This document shows, piece after piece, positions 27,206-36,638 of a stretch of DNA of 64,000 bases. A model generated the notes under the pieces. That model had not been told where the DNA came from. It ran no database searches and saw nothing but the letters and a program-made list of their open reading frames with translations. Each line of letters begins with the position of its first letter. Positions within the stretch are counted from its first letter, which is position 1. A program made the translations under genes and the position numbers. Origin of the DNA: Mycobacteroides chelonae (GTDB taxonomy: Bacteria > Actinomycetota > Actinomycetes > Mycobacteriales > Mycobacteriaceae); contig JACHLF010000001.1 of the NCBI GenBank assembly GCA_014204435.1, positions 576,889 to 640,888 of the forward strand, given 5' to 3'.

Positions 27206-27748
27206 TCAGCGCAGGCGGGCCCTCGCCCTCGCGGCCAGCACGACCACCGACGGATCTTCGTCCGGAATCTGGTCGATGGGCCACCAGCGCAGGTCGAGTG
27301 ATTCCTGGCTGACCGCGATCTGGGCGCCCTCCGGTGCGTACGCCAGGAACTGGAGATCGAGATGGCGCGTGGGTACACCCAGCGAGCAGGTGATCGGGTG
27401 TACGTGGATTCCGAGCAGGTTCGGGGCCAGCGTGAGATTCGCTATCCCCGACTCCTCGGTGGCTTCGCGCAGGGCGGCGGACGCGATGGTGGGGTCCTCT
27501 TCCTCGCAGTGACCACCGAGCTGCAACCACTTGCCCACCCGTGGATGCAGAGTTAGCAGCGCCTGCGATCCGTCGTGATTGACCACAAGGGCCGAGGCGG
27601 TGATGTGGCCGGCGGCGCTGCGCCGACGGCAGGCGTCCGGGTTGGCGTCGAGGAACGCCAGCACGGAGTGCCGCAGGCTGTCCTGCTCGGCATCGGGAGC
27701 CTCCCAGGAGGACAGCAGCTCGACGGCAGACTCGTGTAGCCGGGTCAC
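27206..27748 (-). CDS. NUDIX hydrolase
   Basis: 180 aa from GTG 27748, which overlaps the fbiB stop (GTGA). The Nudix box is canonical: [25 protein letters not shown] near 80-104. The preceding [30 protein letters not shown] strand and a C-terminal [29 protein letters not shown] segment complete the fold. It should hydrolyse a nucleoside diphosphate derivative; the substrate cannot be read from sequence. Translational coupling to the F420 genes fbiB and fbiA raises the possibility of a role in GTP-derived coenzyme F420 metabolism. Confidence 0.9.
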   Translation of the reverse strand: MTRLHESAVELLSSWEAPDAEQDSLRHSVLAFLDANPDACRRRSAAGHITASALVVNHDGSQALLTLHPRVGKWLQLGGHCEEEDPTIASAALREATEESGIANLTLAPNLLGIHVHPITCSLGVPTRHLDLQFLAYAPEGAQIAVSQESLDLRWWPIDQIPDEDPSVVVLAARARARLR

Positions 27749-29121
27749 AGTTCGACCAGCATCTGGCCGGGCAGCAGGGGAGTGCGGGGTTGCAGTCCCT
27801 CTTCCGGGTAACCGTGGGGGTAGCCAATTGCGATGGCACCCATCGGTTCCCACGAGGCCTCCAGCTCCAGCTGCTTGCGTACGACGTCGCCCGCGAAGAT
27901 GGTGGACCCGATCCAGCAGCTTCCCACGCCCCGTGCGGCCAGGGTCACCAGCAGGGCCTGCACCGCGGCTCCGACAGCGACGGTGAACATCGTGCGCTCG
28001 GCAGCGTTCCTGCGTTCGTCGGGATAGTCATGCGCGCCGTCAGGTACAAGGAACGGGATGACGATCTCTGGTGCGTCATAGAGGATCTGTCCGCGCGCCA
28101 CTCGCTTCTCGACGGACTCGGGGGCGCGTCCGTCACCGGTGAGGTCGACGGTCCACGCCTGCTTCATGGCGTCCAGGAGTGCGCGGCGCGTCGTCGCATC
28201 GCGGACCCATACGAATCGAACCGGATGGGTGTGATGCGGCGCCGGGGCCGTCAGCGCTTCGCCGATGGCTTGCCGTAATAAGTCGGGATCGATTGCACTG
28301 TCAGAGAATTGCCGGATGGACCGGCGCACGAGCACCGCTTCGCGGCGACCCTGTGCTAGGGCTTCGGCGGTGCCGAGCCAGAACAAGTCGTCCGGCCCTG
28401 AACGGAGGAGACCACGAGCGGTGCTGCCGTCGTCGGGCACCGCCAGGCCTCGCACCACCGCGACCGGCACATCGGTGAGCTTGCCCTTGACCAGGTCGGC
28501 CGCGGCAGCGACCTCGTCGGCGATGGCCACCTCGGTGACTTGAAGCTCATTGCCGTGCTTATCTTTTGCGCCGGCGTAGCCGTACAGGACGGGGATGCCG
28601 GAGGAACCGATGGCAGCATCGGTCTGGCCATTGCGCCAGGCTCGCCCCATGGTGTCGGTGACCACCACCGCAACGTTCACGCCCAGGCGTCGCGAGAGTG
28701 CGGCGCGGACTGCGGCCGCGCTGGCATCGGGGTCTACGGGCAGCAGCACGAGTTCGGCGGTGTCGACGTTGGATGCGTCGATTCCGGCGGCGGCCTGCAC
28801 GATGCCAATGGTGTTCTCGGTGATCAGTGTCTTGCCCTTACGGGCCAGCACTCGGACCGACTCGGAGTCGATCAGCTTGCGTCGCAAGTTGTCTCGGGCC
28901 TCGGGATCGGTAGGCGCGGCGACGATCCTGCCCTCCGCCTTGGAAATGATCTTGCTGGTGATCACGATCACATCGCCGTCGCGCACCCAGGGTGCCGCCG
29001 TTGCGATGGCCGCGGCCACGTCGTCACCGGGGCGGAATTCAGGGAGCCCCGGCACGGGTAGAATTTCGACCGGTGCCGCCGAACCGTGTTCCGGTGCAGG
29101 GGAATCCGCAGGGGAGGTCAT
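27745..29121 (-). CDS. fbiB: F420:gamma-glutamyl ligase / dehydro-F420-0 reductase FbiB
   Basis: 458 aa bifunctional protein. Residues 20-245 form the CofE-like ligase: [61 protein letters not shown], and [25 protein letters not shown]. Residues 260-458 form a nitroreductase-like FMN domain ([39 protein letters not shown]). It adds the oligoglutamate tail and reduces dehydro-F420-0. ATG overlaps the fbiA stop by 4 nt (ATGA); the NUDIX gene follows with another 4-nt overlap, so the three form an operon. Confidence 0.95.
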   Translation of the reverse strand: MTSPADSPAPEHGSAAPVEILPVPGLPEFRPGDDVAAAIATAAPWVRDGDVIVITSKIISKAEGRIVAAPTDPEARDNLRRKLIDSESVRVLARKGKTLITENTIGIVQAAAGIDASNVDTAELVLLPVDPDASAAAVRAALSRRLGVNVAVVVTDTMGRAWRNGQTDAAIGSSGIPVLYGYAGAKDKHGNELQVTEVAIADEVAAAADLVKGKLTDVPVAVVRGLAVPDDGSTARGLLRSGPDDLFWLGTAEALAQGRREAVLVRRSIRQFSDSAIDPDLLRQAIGEALTAPAPHHTHPVRFVWVRDATTRRALLDAMKQAWTVDLTGDGRAPESVEKRVARGQILYDAPEIVIPFLVPDGAHDYPDERRNAAERTMFTVAVGAAVQALLVTLAARGVGSCWIGSTIFAGDVVRKQLELEASWEPMGAIAIGYPHGYPEEGLQPRTPLLPGQMLVEL

Positions 29122-30086
29122 AGAGTAACTCCGGCCAGGTCAAGTCCCGCACGCACCATCTCCGCCGTTGTGTCCGGGTCTGTCATGAGCAGCTGAACCG
29201 ACCGTACCTGAACTCCCGCAATGTGAGCCGCGTCACCTTTGTCCACCAGCCAGCCGTCCAGGATGCCGATCTGTGAGCGGGCGCCGAAGTGTTCTCCCAC
29301 GCCTTGTGAGCTCACCTCGACACCGATCACGCGCAAACATTCGTCGGCCATTCCGCGCAGCGGCTTGCCGGACACGATCGGCGAGTATCCGATGACCGGA
29401 GCGGACGTTGTGCGGAGCGCCCCGCGAACTCCGCCGACCGCCAGTACGGCCCCGATGCTGACCACCGGATTGGACGGCGCCAGCAAGACCACATCGGCCT
29501 CGCCGATGGCCTCGGCAACGCCTGGGCCCGACTTTGCTTCGTCGGCTCCGACGAACGCGAAGCTGTGGGTGGGAACCTGCGCGCGGTGTTGCACCCACCA
29601 CTGCTGGAAGTGGATCGCACGCTGCTCTCCGTCTGCGGGGTCGGTGATCACCACGTGGGTCTCGCAGCGGTCGTCGCTGGCGGGTAACAGCCGGACTCCG
29701 GGCTGCCATCGATTGCATAACGCTTCGGTGACCGCCGATAGCGGATAGCCGGCCCGCAGCATTTGGCTGCGTATCAGGTGGGTGGCCAGGTCCCTGTCGC
29801 CGAGGGAGAACCAGTCGGGCTGAGCGCCGTAGGCCGCCAGCTCCTTCATGGCATTCCAGGTCTCGCCGCGATGCCCCCAACCCCGCTCCGGATCGACGCC
29901 TCCACCCAGGGTGTACATGCAGGTGTCCAGGTCAGGGCAGATCCTGACACCGTGCATCCAGGCATCGTCGCCAATGTTCACGATGGCGTTTATCTGATGC
30001 TTGCTGGGATCTGATCCGAGCAAGCGCTGGACGCCGAGCAGGAAGCGCGCTCCGCCGACGCCGCCGACGAGGACGGTGACTTTCAC
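29118..30086 (-). CDS. fbiA: 2-phospho-L-lactate/PEP transferase FbiA (F420 biosynthesis)
   Basis: 322 aa from GTG 30086 so that [20 protein letters not shown] starts the protein, as in CofD/FbiA proteins. Other motifs: [79 protein letters not shown] and [20 protein letters not shown]. In mycobacteria it joins Fo with a PEP-derived unit to give dehydro-F420-0. It is divergent from whiB2 across a 287-nt region. Intact and full length. Confidence 0.95.
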   Translation of the reverse strand: MKVTVLVGGVGGARFLLGVQRLLGSDPSKHQINAIVNIGDDAWMHGVRICPDLDTCMYTLGGGVDPERGWGHRGETWNAMKELAAYGAQPDWFSLGDRDLATHLIRSQMLRAGYPLSAVTEALCNRWQPGVRLLPASDDRCETHVVITDPADGEQRAIHFQQWWVQHRAQVPTHSFAFVGADEAKSGPGVAEAIGEADVVLLAPSNPVVSIGAVLAVGGVRGALRTTSAPVIGYSPIVSGKPLRGMADECLRVIGVEVSSQGVGEHFGARSQIGILDGWLVDKGDAAHIAGVQVRSVQLLMTDPDTTAEMVRAGLDLAGVTL

Positions 30087-30373
30087 GTTGATCGAGACTA
30101 GTGCGCCGGCAATGATGCGACACGCCACGAGGGCGCCACGCCGGTTTTATCGGTCGCAGATGGTATGAATTGCCGTCCTTCGCTTGACCCCGGCAGCGAA
30201 CACGTGTGTAATCACACCAGTGTCATTCCTCGGGCTGAGTTTGTAAGTCTCAGGCGCAGACCGGGATTCGATCAGATGTTCGAATGTAATGGCCGGGAAA
30301 ACGAAGATGTGGGCACGAAACCGAGCAATACGGGCTGTATTGGATGCAAGAGGAACAGTGAGGAGGCGGGACG

Positions 30374-30730
30374 ATGCTGTTCGGGCGCAATGAATTCGGC
30401 GTACACGACGAGCTGAGTTCCGGCGTTGGCATGGGTGCGACGGGCTTACCGCCCGCACGTCCGCATCTGACGTTGGTGCAGAACGATTTTGACGCGCTTG
30501 CTGCCGCCGCTGACGATCAGTGGCAGGAAAAGGCGCTGTGCGCACAGACCGATCCCGAGGCGTTCTTCCCTGAGAAGGGTGGGTCGACTCGTGAGGCCAA
30601 GCGCATCTGCCAGGGTTGCGAGGTCAAGGACGAGTGCCTTGAGTACGCACTGGCCAACGACGAGCGATTCGGTATTTGGGGCGGGCTGTCGGAGCGTGAG
30701 CGCCGTCGCTTGAAGCGGGGCATCATCTAA
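30374..30730 (+). CDS. whiB2: Fe-S cluster transcription factor WhiB2
   Basis: 118 aa from ATG 30374. A variable N-terminal 45 residues precede the WhiB domain: ALCAQTDPEAFFPEKGGSTREAK, then ICQGCEVKDECLEYALAND, giving the four Cys cluster ligands (C, CxxC, C), and the G-[VI]-W-G-G turn FGIWGGLSERERRRLKRG with a basic DNA-binding tail. WhiB2 (WhmD) is needed for septation and cell division in mycobacteria. A start further down is possible, since the M. tuberculosis protein is about 30 residues shorter. It has a long upstream region and is monocistronic. Confidence 0.95.
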   Translation: MLFGRNEFGVHDELSSGVGMGATGLPPARPHLTLVQNDFDALAAAADDQWQEKALCAQTDPEAFFPEKGGSTREAKRICQGCEVKDECLEYALANDERFGIWGGLSERERRRLKRGII

Positions 30731-30752
30731 CTCCGCGCTCGGCAGGGCGCCG

Positions 30753-31253
30753 TCAGTCGCCCTCATCGGTGATGGTCGGGTCGATCACCGATGGCTCCAC
30801 CCCCAGGTGGGTGGCAACCTGTGCGACCAACAGGTCGCGTAGCAGATCCGACAAGTCCCCAGATTTCTTCGCGCGTAGTTCGATCGGCTTGCGAAACAGG
30901 ACAATCCGCGCTCGGGTGGTGTTACCCCGGGTGTCGACGCCCGCCGGAATCAGTCTTGCCAGCGGTATCGGTCCGTCTGCGATCACCTCCGGCGGCCACT
31001 GCACCGAATTCGGATCTTTGGGCTGAATGCGCGGGATCTCGTCGACTGCGACATCCAAGCCCTCCAGCCGTGACTGCCATGCCCGTTCAATGGGTTCGTA
31101 GGCCTCCAGCACCGCCATGTCGAAACGCTCGGCGCGGGAACGCCAGCCGGGAACGGTCGGTGGCAGCAGAGGTCCACGGAAATCGCGTCCCCTGCGCGAG
31201 CCCTGCGAGCGGGATACCCCAGAGGCCCCGCCGCGCCGTCCGTCACGTGACAT
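30753..31253 (-). CDS. Metallopeptidase-fold protein without HExxH (Rv3259-type)
   Basis: 166 aa. Basic N-terminal tail (1-35), then a Zincin_1-like domain: FDMAVLEAYEPIERAWQSRLEGLDVAVDEIP, IPLARLIPAGVDTRGNTTRARIVLFRKPIELRA and a C-terminal helix LRDLLVAQVATHLGVEPSVIDP. In other bacteria this helix carries HExxHxxG; here the corresponding stretch is QVATHLG, so the catalytic Glu and first His are absent. Probably an inactive structural relative. It is divergent from the DUF3499 gene and convergent with whiB2. Conserved in mycobacteria at this site. Confidence 0.8.
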   Translation of the reverse strand: MSRDGRRGGASGVSRSQGSRRGRDFRGPLLPPTVPGWRSRAERFDMAVLEAYEPIERAWQSRLEGLDVAVDEIPRIQPKDPNSVQWPPEVIADGPIPLARLIPAGVDTRGNTTRARIVLFRKPIELRAKKSGDLSDLLRDLLVAQVATHLGVEPSVIDPTITDEGD

Positions 31254-31383
31254 ACGAGAGATGGTAACGGTGTGACTCGTGTGGTTGACGAATCACAACG
31301 AGCCGATCACCGGAGGGTCTCGGTGGGCTCACAGCGCGTGTCTGCGGGTCGGAACGTGTTTGCGCACGCTAGCCTCAACGTTT

Positions 31384-31794
31384 GTGAGAGCCCCCCGTCG
31401 CTGCTGTCGACCCGGGTGCCCGAGTTCCGCCGTGGCGACGTTGACGTTCGTCTATGCGGATTCGACGGCCGTGGTCGGGCCGCTGGCCACGTCCAGCGAG
31501 CCGCATTCGTGGGATCTGTGCGCGCAGCACGCGAGCCGGATCACCGCGCCCCGCGGGTGGGAGCTGGTCCGCTACAGCGGGCCCATGCCGTCGAATCCAG
31601 AGGACGACGACTTGGTAGCCCTGGCCGACGCGGTACGCGAACCCACCGGTGTTCGGGTTGCTGCGGCGGGTTTCAGCGAGCCGGTACTCGATGCCGGTAC
31701 TCCTGTCCCCAATGCCGCGCCACGCCCGGTTCATCCGGCTCCGGTTGGGCGGCGCCGGGGACACCTGCGGGTGCTGCCTGATCCGGCCGAGTAG
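31384..31794 (+). CDS. DUF3499 protein (Rv3258c-type)
   Basis: 136 aa from GTG 31384 (VRAPRRCCRPGCPSSAVATLTFVY). The longer frame upstream has no family support. Landmarks of DUF3499 are CCRPGC, ADSTAVVGPLATSSEPHSWDLCAQHASRITAPRGWELVRY. The CCxxxC and a later LCxxH suggest one zinc site. The C-terminal 60 residues are variable. Function unknown; it directly precedes pmmA in mycobacteria and is likely cotranscribed with it. Confidence 0.85.
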   Translation: MRAPRRCCRPGCPSSAVATLTFVYADSTAVVGPLATSSEPHSWDLCAQHASRITAPRGWELVRYSGPMPSNPEDDDLVALADAVREPTGVRVAAAGFSEPVLDAGTPVPNAAPRPVHPAPVGRRRGHLRVLPDPAE

Positions 31795-31936
31795 CGCTGA
31801 TCAGGTACTTTCGACGCGTTCGGACGACATTCTGTACCCTCTCGCCGGACGTTCACGTTGGACACTCGCCGACCACTAGGCTGGCCAGCGACACCTAACG
31901 TCCCTTTCTCCACAGACCAATAGGAGCGACTTCCTC

Positions 31937-33337
31937 ATGGCCAGGTCCGCCGACGCTGTCCACGCTGTCATCAAGGCGTACGACGTCCGTGGCCTACTGG
32001 GTGAGCAGATCGACGAGTCCTTCGTATTGGACGTGGGTTCCTCGTTCGCGCGGCTGGTCAAGTCCGAGCAGGCCGAAACCTCCACGCCGTTGCGGATCGT
32101 CGTGGGGCGCGATATGCGGGACTCGTCACCCGGTTTGGCGCAAGCGTTCACCGACGGTGCCACCGCTCAGGGTGTCGATGTCGTGCAGATCGGACTCGCA
32201 TCCACCGATCAGCTGTACTTCGCTTCCGGGCTGTTGGACTGCCCGGGAGCCATGTTCACCGCCAGTCACAATCCGGCCGCCTATAACGGGATCAAGCTGT
32301 GCCGTGCCGGTGCCAAGCCGGTGGGCAAGGACACCGGCCTGTCGTTCATCAGCGATGAGCTGATCAATGGCGTGCCGGCCTACGATGGCCCCGCCGGCAC
32401 TGTCACCGAGCGCGATGTGCTCGCCGAGTATGGCGATTTCCTGCGGTCGCTGGTTCAGTTGAGCGGGGCGCGGCCGCTCCGGGTGGCGGTTGATGCCGGA
32501 AACGGCATGGCGGGACACACCACACCCGCAGTGCTGGGTGAGGTTTCGTCGATCACGCTCGCGCCCCTGTATTTCGAATTGGACGGAAACTTTCCCAACC
32601 ACGAGGCCAACCCGCTCGATCCCGAGAATCTGCGCGATCTACAGGCATTCGTCACCGCCGAAGGCGCCGATATCGGACTTGCCTTCGATGGTGACGCCGA
32701 CCGGTGTTTCGTGGTCGACGAACGCGGACGCGCCGTATCACCCTCCGCGGTAACCGCTTTGGTAGCGCGCCGAGAGCTGGAGCGGGAAATCGGCGGCACC
32801 GTCATTCATAACCTGATCACCTCGCGCGCCGTCCCCGAGCTCGTCGTCGAGCACGGCGGAACACCGGTGCGCTCTCGCGTCGGCCACTCGTTCATCAAGG
32901 CGCTGATGGCCGAGACGGGCGCGATCTTCGGCGGAGAGCACTCCGCGCACTACTACTTCCGGGACTTCTGGGGAGCCGACTCCGGTATGCTCGCGGCCCT
33001 GCACGTACTGGCTGCCCTGAGCGAGCAAGACCGGCCGCTCTCGGATCTCATGTCGGATTACGAGCGGTACGCGTCCTCCGGTGAGATCAATTTCCGCGTC
33101 TCGAATGCTAAGGCCTGCATTGACGAGGTGCTGAAGTCTTTTGGCACACAGATAGTTTCGATCGACCACCTCGATGGTGTCACTGTCGACGTTGGCGCAG
33201 GCACCTGGTTCAACCTGCGTACGTCCAACACCGAGCCGTTGCTGCGGCTCAACGTGGAGGCGCGTACCGATGAAGACGTGGACGCGGTGGTTGCCCGCGT
33301 CACCGAATTGGTCGACCGCTCCGAGGCCGCGACCTAA
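31937..33337 (+). CDS. pmmA: Phosphomannomutase/phosphoglucomutase PmmA
   Basis: 466 aa alpha-D-phosphohexomutase with four domains: KAYDVRGLLGEQIDES at the N-terminus, the phosphoserine loop FTASHNPAAYNGIK near residue 110, the Mg-binding DGDADRCFVVDERG near 250, GEHSAHYYFRDFWGADSGMLAAL for sugar selectivity, and RTSNTEPLLRLNVEA for phosphate. It interconverts mannose-6-phosphate and mannose-1-phosphate for GDP-mannose. Its stop overlaps the next start by 1 nt (TAATG); manA is two genes downstream. Confidence 0.95.
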   Translation: MARSADAVHAVIKAYDVRGLLGEQIDESFVLDVGSSFARLVKSEQAETSTPLRIVVGRDMRDSSPGLAQAFTDGATAQGVDVVQIGLASTDQLYFASGLLDCPGAMFTASHNPAAYNGIKLCRAGAKPVGKDTGLSFISDELINGVPAYDGPAGTVTERDVLAEYGDFLRSLVQLSGARPLRVAVDAGNGMAGHTTPAVLGEVSSITLAPLYFELDGNFPNHEANPLDPENLRDLQAFVTAEGADIGLAFDGDADRCFVVDERGRAVSPSAVTALVARRELEREIGGTVIHNLITSRAVPELVVEHGGTPVRSRVGHSFIKALMAETGAIFGGEHSAHYYFRDFWGADSGMLAALHVLAALSEQDRPLSDLMSDYERYASSGEINFRVSNAKACIDEVLKSFGTQIVSIDHLDGVTVDVGAGTWFNLRTSNTEPLLRLNVEARTDEDVDAVVARVTELVDRSEAAT

Positions 33338-34404
33338 TGAATGCCACCATCGACCTGGACGACGCCGGGGCTCTGTTGGCGGCGGACCGCGATGGCTCGC
33401 TGCAGGCCGCGTCGATGGCCGGTGCGCAGGTGCGTGCCGTGGGCGCCGCCATCGCCGAGGGTGTGCTGGAGCCGCTGCGCTCGGAGGATCGCTCGCGTGC
33501 CGTCGTATGGGTCTCCGGACGGGGTACCGCCGCCACCGCGGGAGCGATTCTGGCCGGCGCGCTGTCGGATACGGCGAGCCTCCCATTCGTGACTGCCACC
33601 CGGGCGCCGGTCTGGGTGGGACCGTTGGACGTCATGGTGATCGCCGGTGACGACGCCGGTGATCCGGCCCTCAGCGCCGCGGTGTCGGTCGGTACCCGTC
33701 GCGGGGCACATGTGGTGATCGCCGCTCCCGATGAGGGGCCCCTGGCCGATTCTGGCGCCGGTCGGGCGATTTCGTTGGCGCCCCGATTGCGCTTACCGGA
33801 TACCTTCGGCCTCGCCCACAACCTCGCGGTGGGCGCCGCCGTGCTCGGCGTGCTGGACAGGTCCGTGACGCCCGATATCATGACGATCGCCGACGAAGTG
33901 GACGGAGAGGTGTCCCGGAACACCGTGGACCGAGAGGTATTTACCAACGCCGCCAAGGCGATCGCCGCGCGCGTGACCGGTGGCCCCACGGTATTCTGCG
34001 GGGACCGTCCGGCCACGCTGGCGTTGGCGGGACACGCGGCGGCGACGCTGCTGCGTCTGACCCAGCGTACCGCGACCGCGTGTGGACTCTCGCAGGCATT
34101 GGCCGCGCTTCGGGACGCCTTGTCAGGTAGGAGCGCTGGTGAGAGTTCGCTGTTCCACGACGAATTCATCGACGGTCCGCGCGGCGACGGTCCGCCGCGA
34201 ATACTGGCGCTCGCAACCGATGTCGATTTTCCCTCGGTTGCGGCGAGAATCGAGGGCGTCGATGATGCCGAGGTGGTGAGTACCACCGACCTCGGCGAAG
34301 CCGCGGCCCGGCCGTCGGAGTTCGCACAGTTGATGATGCTCTCGACGCGGCTCGAAATGGCTTCGGTGTACGCCCGGCTCGGTGGGGGGAGATCCGGGCT
34401 GTGA
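33337..34404 (+). CDS. TobH-like/SIS-fold protein (Rv3256c-type)
   Basis: 355 aa. Sequence of the type seen between pmmA and manA in mycobacteria and related to sugar-phosphate isomerase (SIS) folds: AVVWVSGRGTAATAGAILAGAL, LDVMVIAGDDAGDPALSAAVSVGTRRGAHVVIAAPDEGPLAD and GLSQALAALRDALSGR. The usual SIS Ser/Thr phosphate-binding residues are not obvious, so activity is uncertain. Both ends overlap neighbours (TAATG with pmmA, GTGA with manA), making it part of a tightly coupled mannose unit. Confidence 0.8.
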   Translation: MNATIDLDDAGALLAADRDGSLQAASMAGAQVRAVGAAIAEGVLEPLRSEDRSRAVVWVSGRGTAATAGAILAGALSDTASLPFVTATRAPVWVGPLDVMVIAGDDAGDPALSAAVSVGTRRGAHVVIAAPDEGPLADSGAGRAISLAPRLRLPDTFGLAHNLAVGAAVLGVLDRSVTPDIMTIADEVDGEVSRNTVDREVFTNAAKAIAARVTGGPTVFCGDRPATLALAGHAAATLLRLTQRTATACGLSQALAALRDALSGRSAGESSLFHDEFIDGPRGDGPPRILALATDVDFPSVAARIEGVDDAEVVSTTDLGEAAARPSEFAQLMMLSTRLEMASVYARLGGGRSGL

Positions 34405-35618
34405 ATCTGCTCAGGGGGGCGATCAGGACGTACGCCTGGGGTTCGCGGACGGCCATCGCTGAGTTCACCGGACGCCCCACGCCCACGCCGCATCCGGAAG
34501 CTGAGCTATGGCTGGGTGCGCATCCTGCCGACCCTGCCTATCTGGAAACCAGCAGCGGCTCAAAGTCATTGCTCGATGTGGTGGCCTCGGATCCGGCCGG
34601 GCAGCTGGGTTCGGCCTCGGTGGCGGAGTTCGGCGATCAGCTGCCCTTCCTGCTCAAGGTGCTGGCGGCCGACGAGCCGCTTTCCCTGCAGGCCCATCCC
34701 AGCGCGCAGCAGGCAGCCGACGGGTATGCGTGTGAAGAAGCGGCCGGTGTGCCGCTCAACTCGCCGGTCCGCAACTATCGCGATCGCAATCACAAACCGG
34801 AACTCGTTGTCGCCCTGGATCGTTTCGAGGCGCTGGCGGGCTTTCGTGATCCCGGCGACACGGTGGAACTGTTCCGTGCGCTGGATGTCGACGCGCTGAC
34901 ACCGTACGTGAATCTGCTGGCCGGGCAGTCCGACGCCGATGGGTTGCGAGCCTTGTTCACCACCTGGATAACGCTTCCCCAGCCGAGCCTGGATCTGTTG
35001 GTGCCGGCGGTGCTCGACGGTGCCGTGCGGTACCTCTCGTCCGGCAGCGGGCGCTTCGTGGGTGAGGCGCGCACTCTTCTGGAATTGGGCGAGCGGTATC
35101 CCGCCGACGCGGGCGTGCTCGCCTCGTTGTTGTTGAATCGCCTCACCCTCGAACCGGGGGAGGGGATCTACCTACCGGCCGGAAACCTGCACGCGTACCT
35201 GCGCGGCCTCGCAGTAGAGATCATGGCCAACTCCGACAATGTGCTGCGTGGCGGATTGACCCCAAAACACGTCGATGTACCCGAATTGCTTCGAGTACTG
35301 GATTTTTCACCTGCCGCCGAGAAGCATCTGCACGTCGAAACGGTCAGCGACGGCGCGCAGACCCGATATCGCACGCCCGCCAAGGAGTTTGCGCTGTCGC
35401 GCTTCGATTTGGTGGACGGCGAGCCCACCTCCGTCGGGGTCGCGGGGCCACGGATACTGCTGTGCACTCAGGGTGAGGTGCGGCTGAAGTGTTCGGGGTC
35501 GGATCTGGCGGTTCATGCCGGACAGTCGGTGTGGGTACCGGCCGACGGTGGAATTGTGACGCTGACCGGGCTATCGGATGCCCGGGTATTCATGGCAACA
35601 GTCGACGCGGACGCATGA
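34401..35618 (+). CDS. manA: Mannose-6-phosphate isomerase ManA, class I
   Basis: 405 aa cupin enzyme. Zinc ligands lie in FLLKVLAADEPLSLQAHPS near 95-105 and in YLPAGNLHAYLRGLAVEIMANSDNVLRGG near 255-285; HKPELVVALDRFEALAGFR is the class I signature. It converts fructose-6-phosphate to mannose-6-phosphate, feeding PmmA and ManB. GTG start overlaps the TobH-like stop (GTGA). Intact. Together these genes supply GDP-mannose for cell-envelope mannosides. Confidence 0.94.
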   Translation: MNLLRGAIRTYAWGSRTAIAEFTGRPTPTPHPEAELWLGAHPADPAYLETSSGSKSLLDVVASDPAGQLGSASVAEFGDQLPFLLKVLAADEPLSLQAHPSAQQAADGYACEEAAGVPLNSPVRNYRDRNHKPELVVALDRFEALAGFRDPGDTVELFRALDVDALTPYVNLLAGQSDADGLRALFTTWITLPQPSLDLLVPAVLDGAVRYLSSGSGRFVGEARTLLELGERYPADAGVLASLLLNRLTLEPGEGIYLPAGNLHAYLRGLAVEIMANSDNVLRGGLTPKHVDVPELLRVLDFSPAAEKHLHVETVSDGAQTRYRTPAKEFALSRFDLVDGEPTSVGVAGPRILLCTQGEVRLKCSGSDLAVHAGQSVWVPADGGIVTLTGLSDARVFMATVDADA

Positions 35619-35661
35619 GCGGCTGCGGGGGCAAGGCGATTCGAGAACAGAAGGAGAGTCG

Positions 35662-36585
35662 ATGTCGGCAGGTGGCAGTAAGAGGGCGATCATCGCGGCG
35701 CTGGCGGCCAATGCCGGTATAGCGGCGGCCAAGTTCGTCGGCTTCCTGATCACCGGAAGTTCGTCGATGCTCGCCGAGTCGGTGCACTCGGTGGCGGACA
35801 CCTCGAACCAGGGACTGCTGCTCTACGGACAGCGTGCGGCGAGTAAGGAAGCAGATCGCCTGCACCCTTTCGGATATGGGCGCAGCCGGTTCTTTTACTC
35901 CTTTGTGGTCGCGTTGGTGCTGTTCACCCTCGGCTCGGTCTTCGCCCTCTACGAGGGGTATCACAAGATTCATGCTCCCGAACATCTGTCCTCTCCGATC
36001 GTCGCGATCGTCATCCTGGTAGTGGCGGTTGGGTTGGAGGGCTACAGCTTTCGCACCGCGTTCGTGGAGTCCAAGCCCCTGAAGGGCACCGCCAGCTGGT
36101 GGCAGTTTGTCCGTAACTCACGCAATCCCGAGCTTCCCGTCGTGCTGCTAGAAGACACGGGTGCACTCCTGGGATTGCTCTTCGCGCTCTTCGGTGTGGG
36201 GATGACGATCGTGACGGAGGATCCGGTGTGGGACGGGATCGGCACCATGGCGATTGGTGTGCTGTTGGGCATCATCGCGGTCGTGCTGATGGTCGAGATG
36301 AAGAGCCTGCTGATCGGGGAGGGTGCGACCGCGGCGCAGGAGCAGCAGATTCTGGATGCGTTGACTGGCACTGATCACGTCGAGCGGGTTATCCATTGCC
36401 GTACTCAGTATCTGGGCCCCGAAGAGCTTTTGGTCGCGGCCAAGATCGCGCTCTCTCGGGATGCCGACTTGCCGCGGATCGCTGCCACGATCGATGCCGC
36501 AGAGCAGCGGGTTCGGGATGCGGTTCCGATCGCAAGGGTGATTTACCTTGAACCGGATTTGGATCGTACGACAGCGAATTCGTAA
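35662..36585 (+). CDS. Cation diffusion facilitator (CDF) transporter
   Basis: 307 aa from ATG 35662 with AAGGAGAG. Six transmembrane helices; the metal site motif SSMLAESVHSVADTSNQGLLLYG is in TM2 and EDTGALLGLLFALFG in TM5, followed by a C-terminal cytosolic domain (VERVIHCRTQYLGPEELLVAAKIAL). It exports divalent metal (Zn, Mn or Co/Fe) in exchange for protons. It resembles the ZNT9-like subgroup, with HPFGYGRSRFFYSFVVALVLF in TM3. Located between manA and an amino-acid permease; cotranscription with manA (43 nt) is possible. Confidence 0.9.
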   Translation: MSAGGSKRAIIAALAANAGIAAAKFVGFLITGSSSMLAESVHSVADTSNQGLLLYGQRAASKEADRLHPFGYGRSRFFYSFVVALVLFTLGSVFALYEGYHKIHAPEHLSSPIVAIVILVVAVGLEGYSFRTAFVESKPLKGTASWWQFVRNSRNPELPVVLLEDTGALLGLLFALFGVGMTIVTEDPVWDGIGTMAIGVLLGIIAVVLMVEMKSLLIGEGATAAQEQQILDALTGTDHVERVIHCRTQYLGPEELLVAAKIALSRDADLPRIAATIDAAEQRVRDAVPIARVIYLEPDLDRTTANS

Positions 36586-36638
36586 CTAGCCGGAGTGATC
36601 AATCGTTGTGAGTGTGGGTGTTGTGCGAGACTGCCGTA

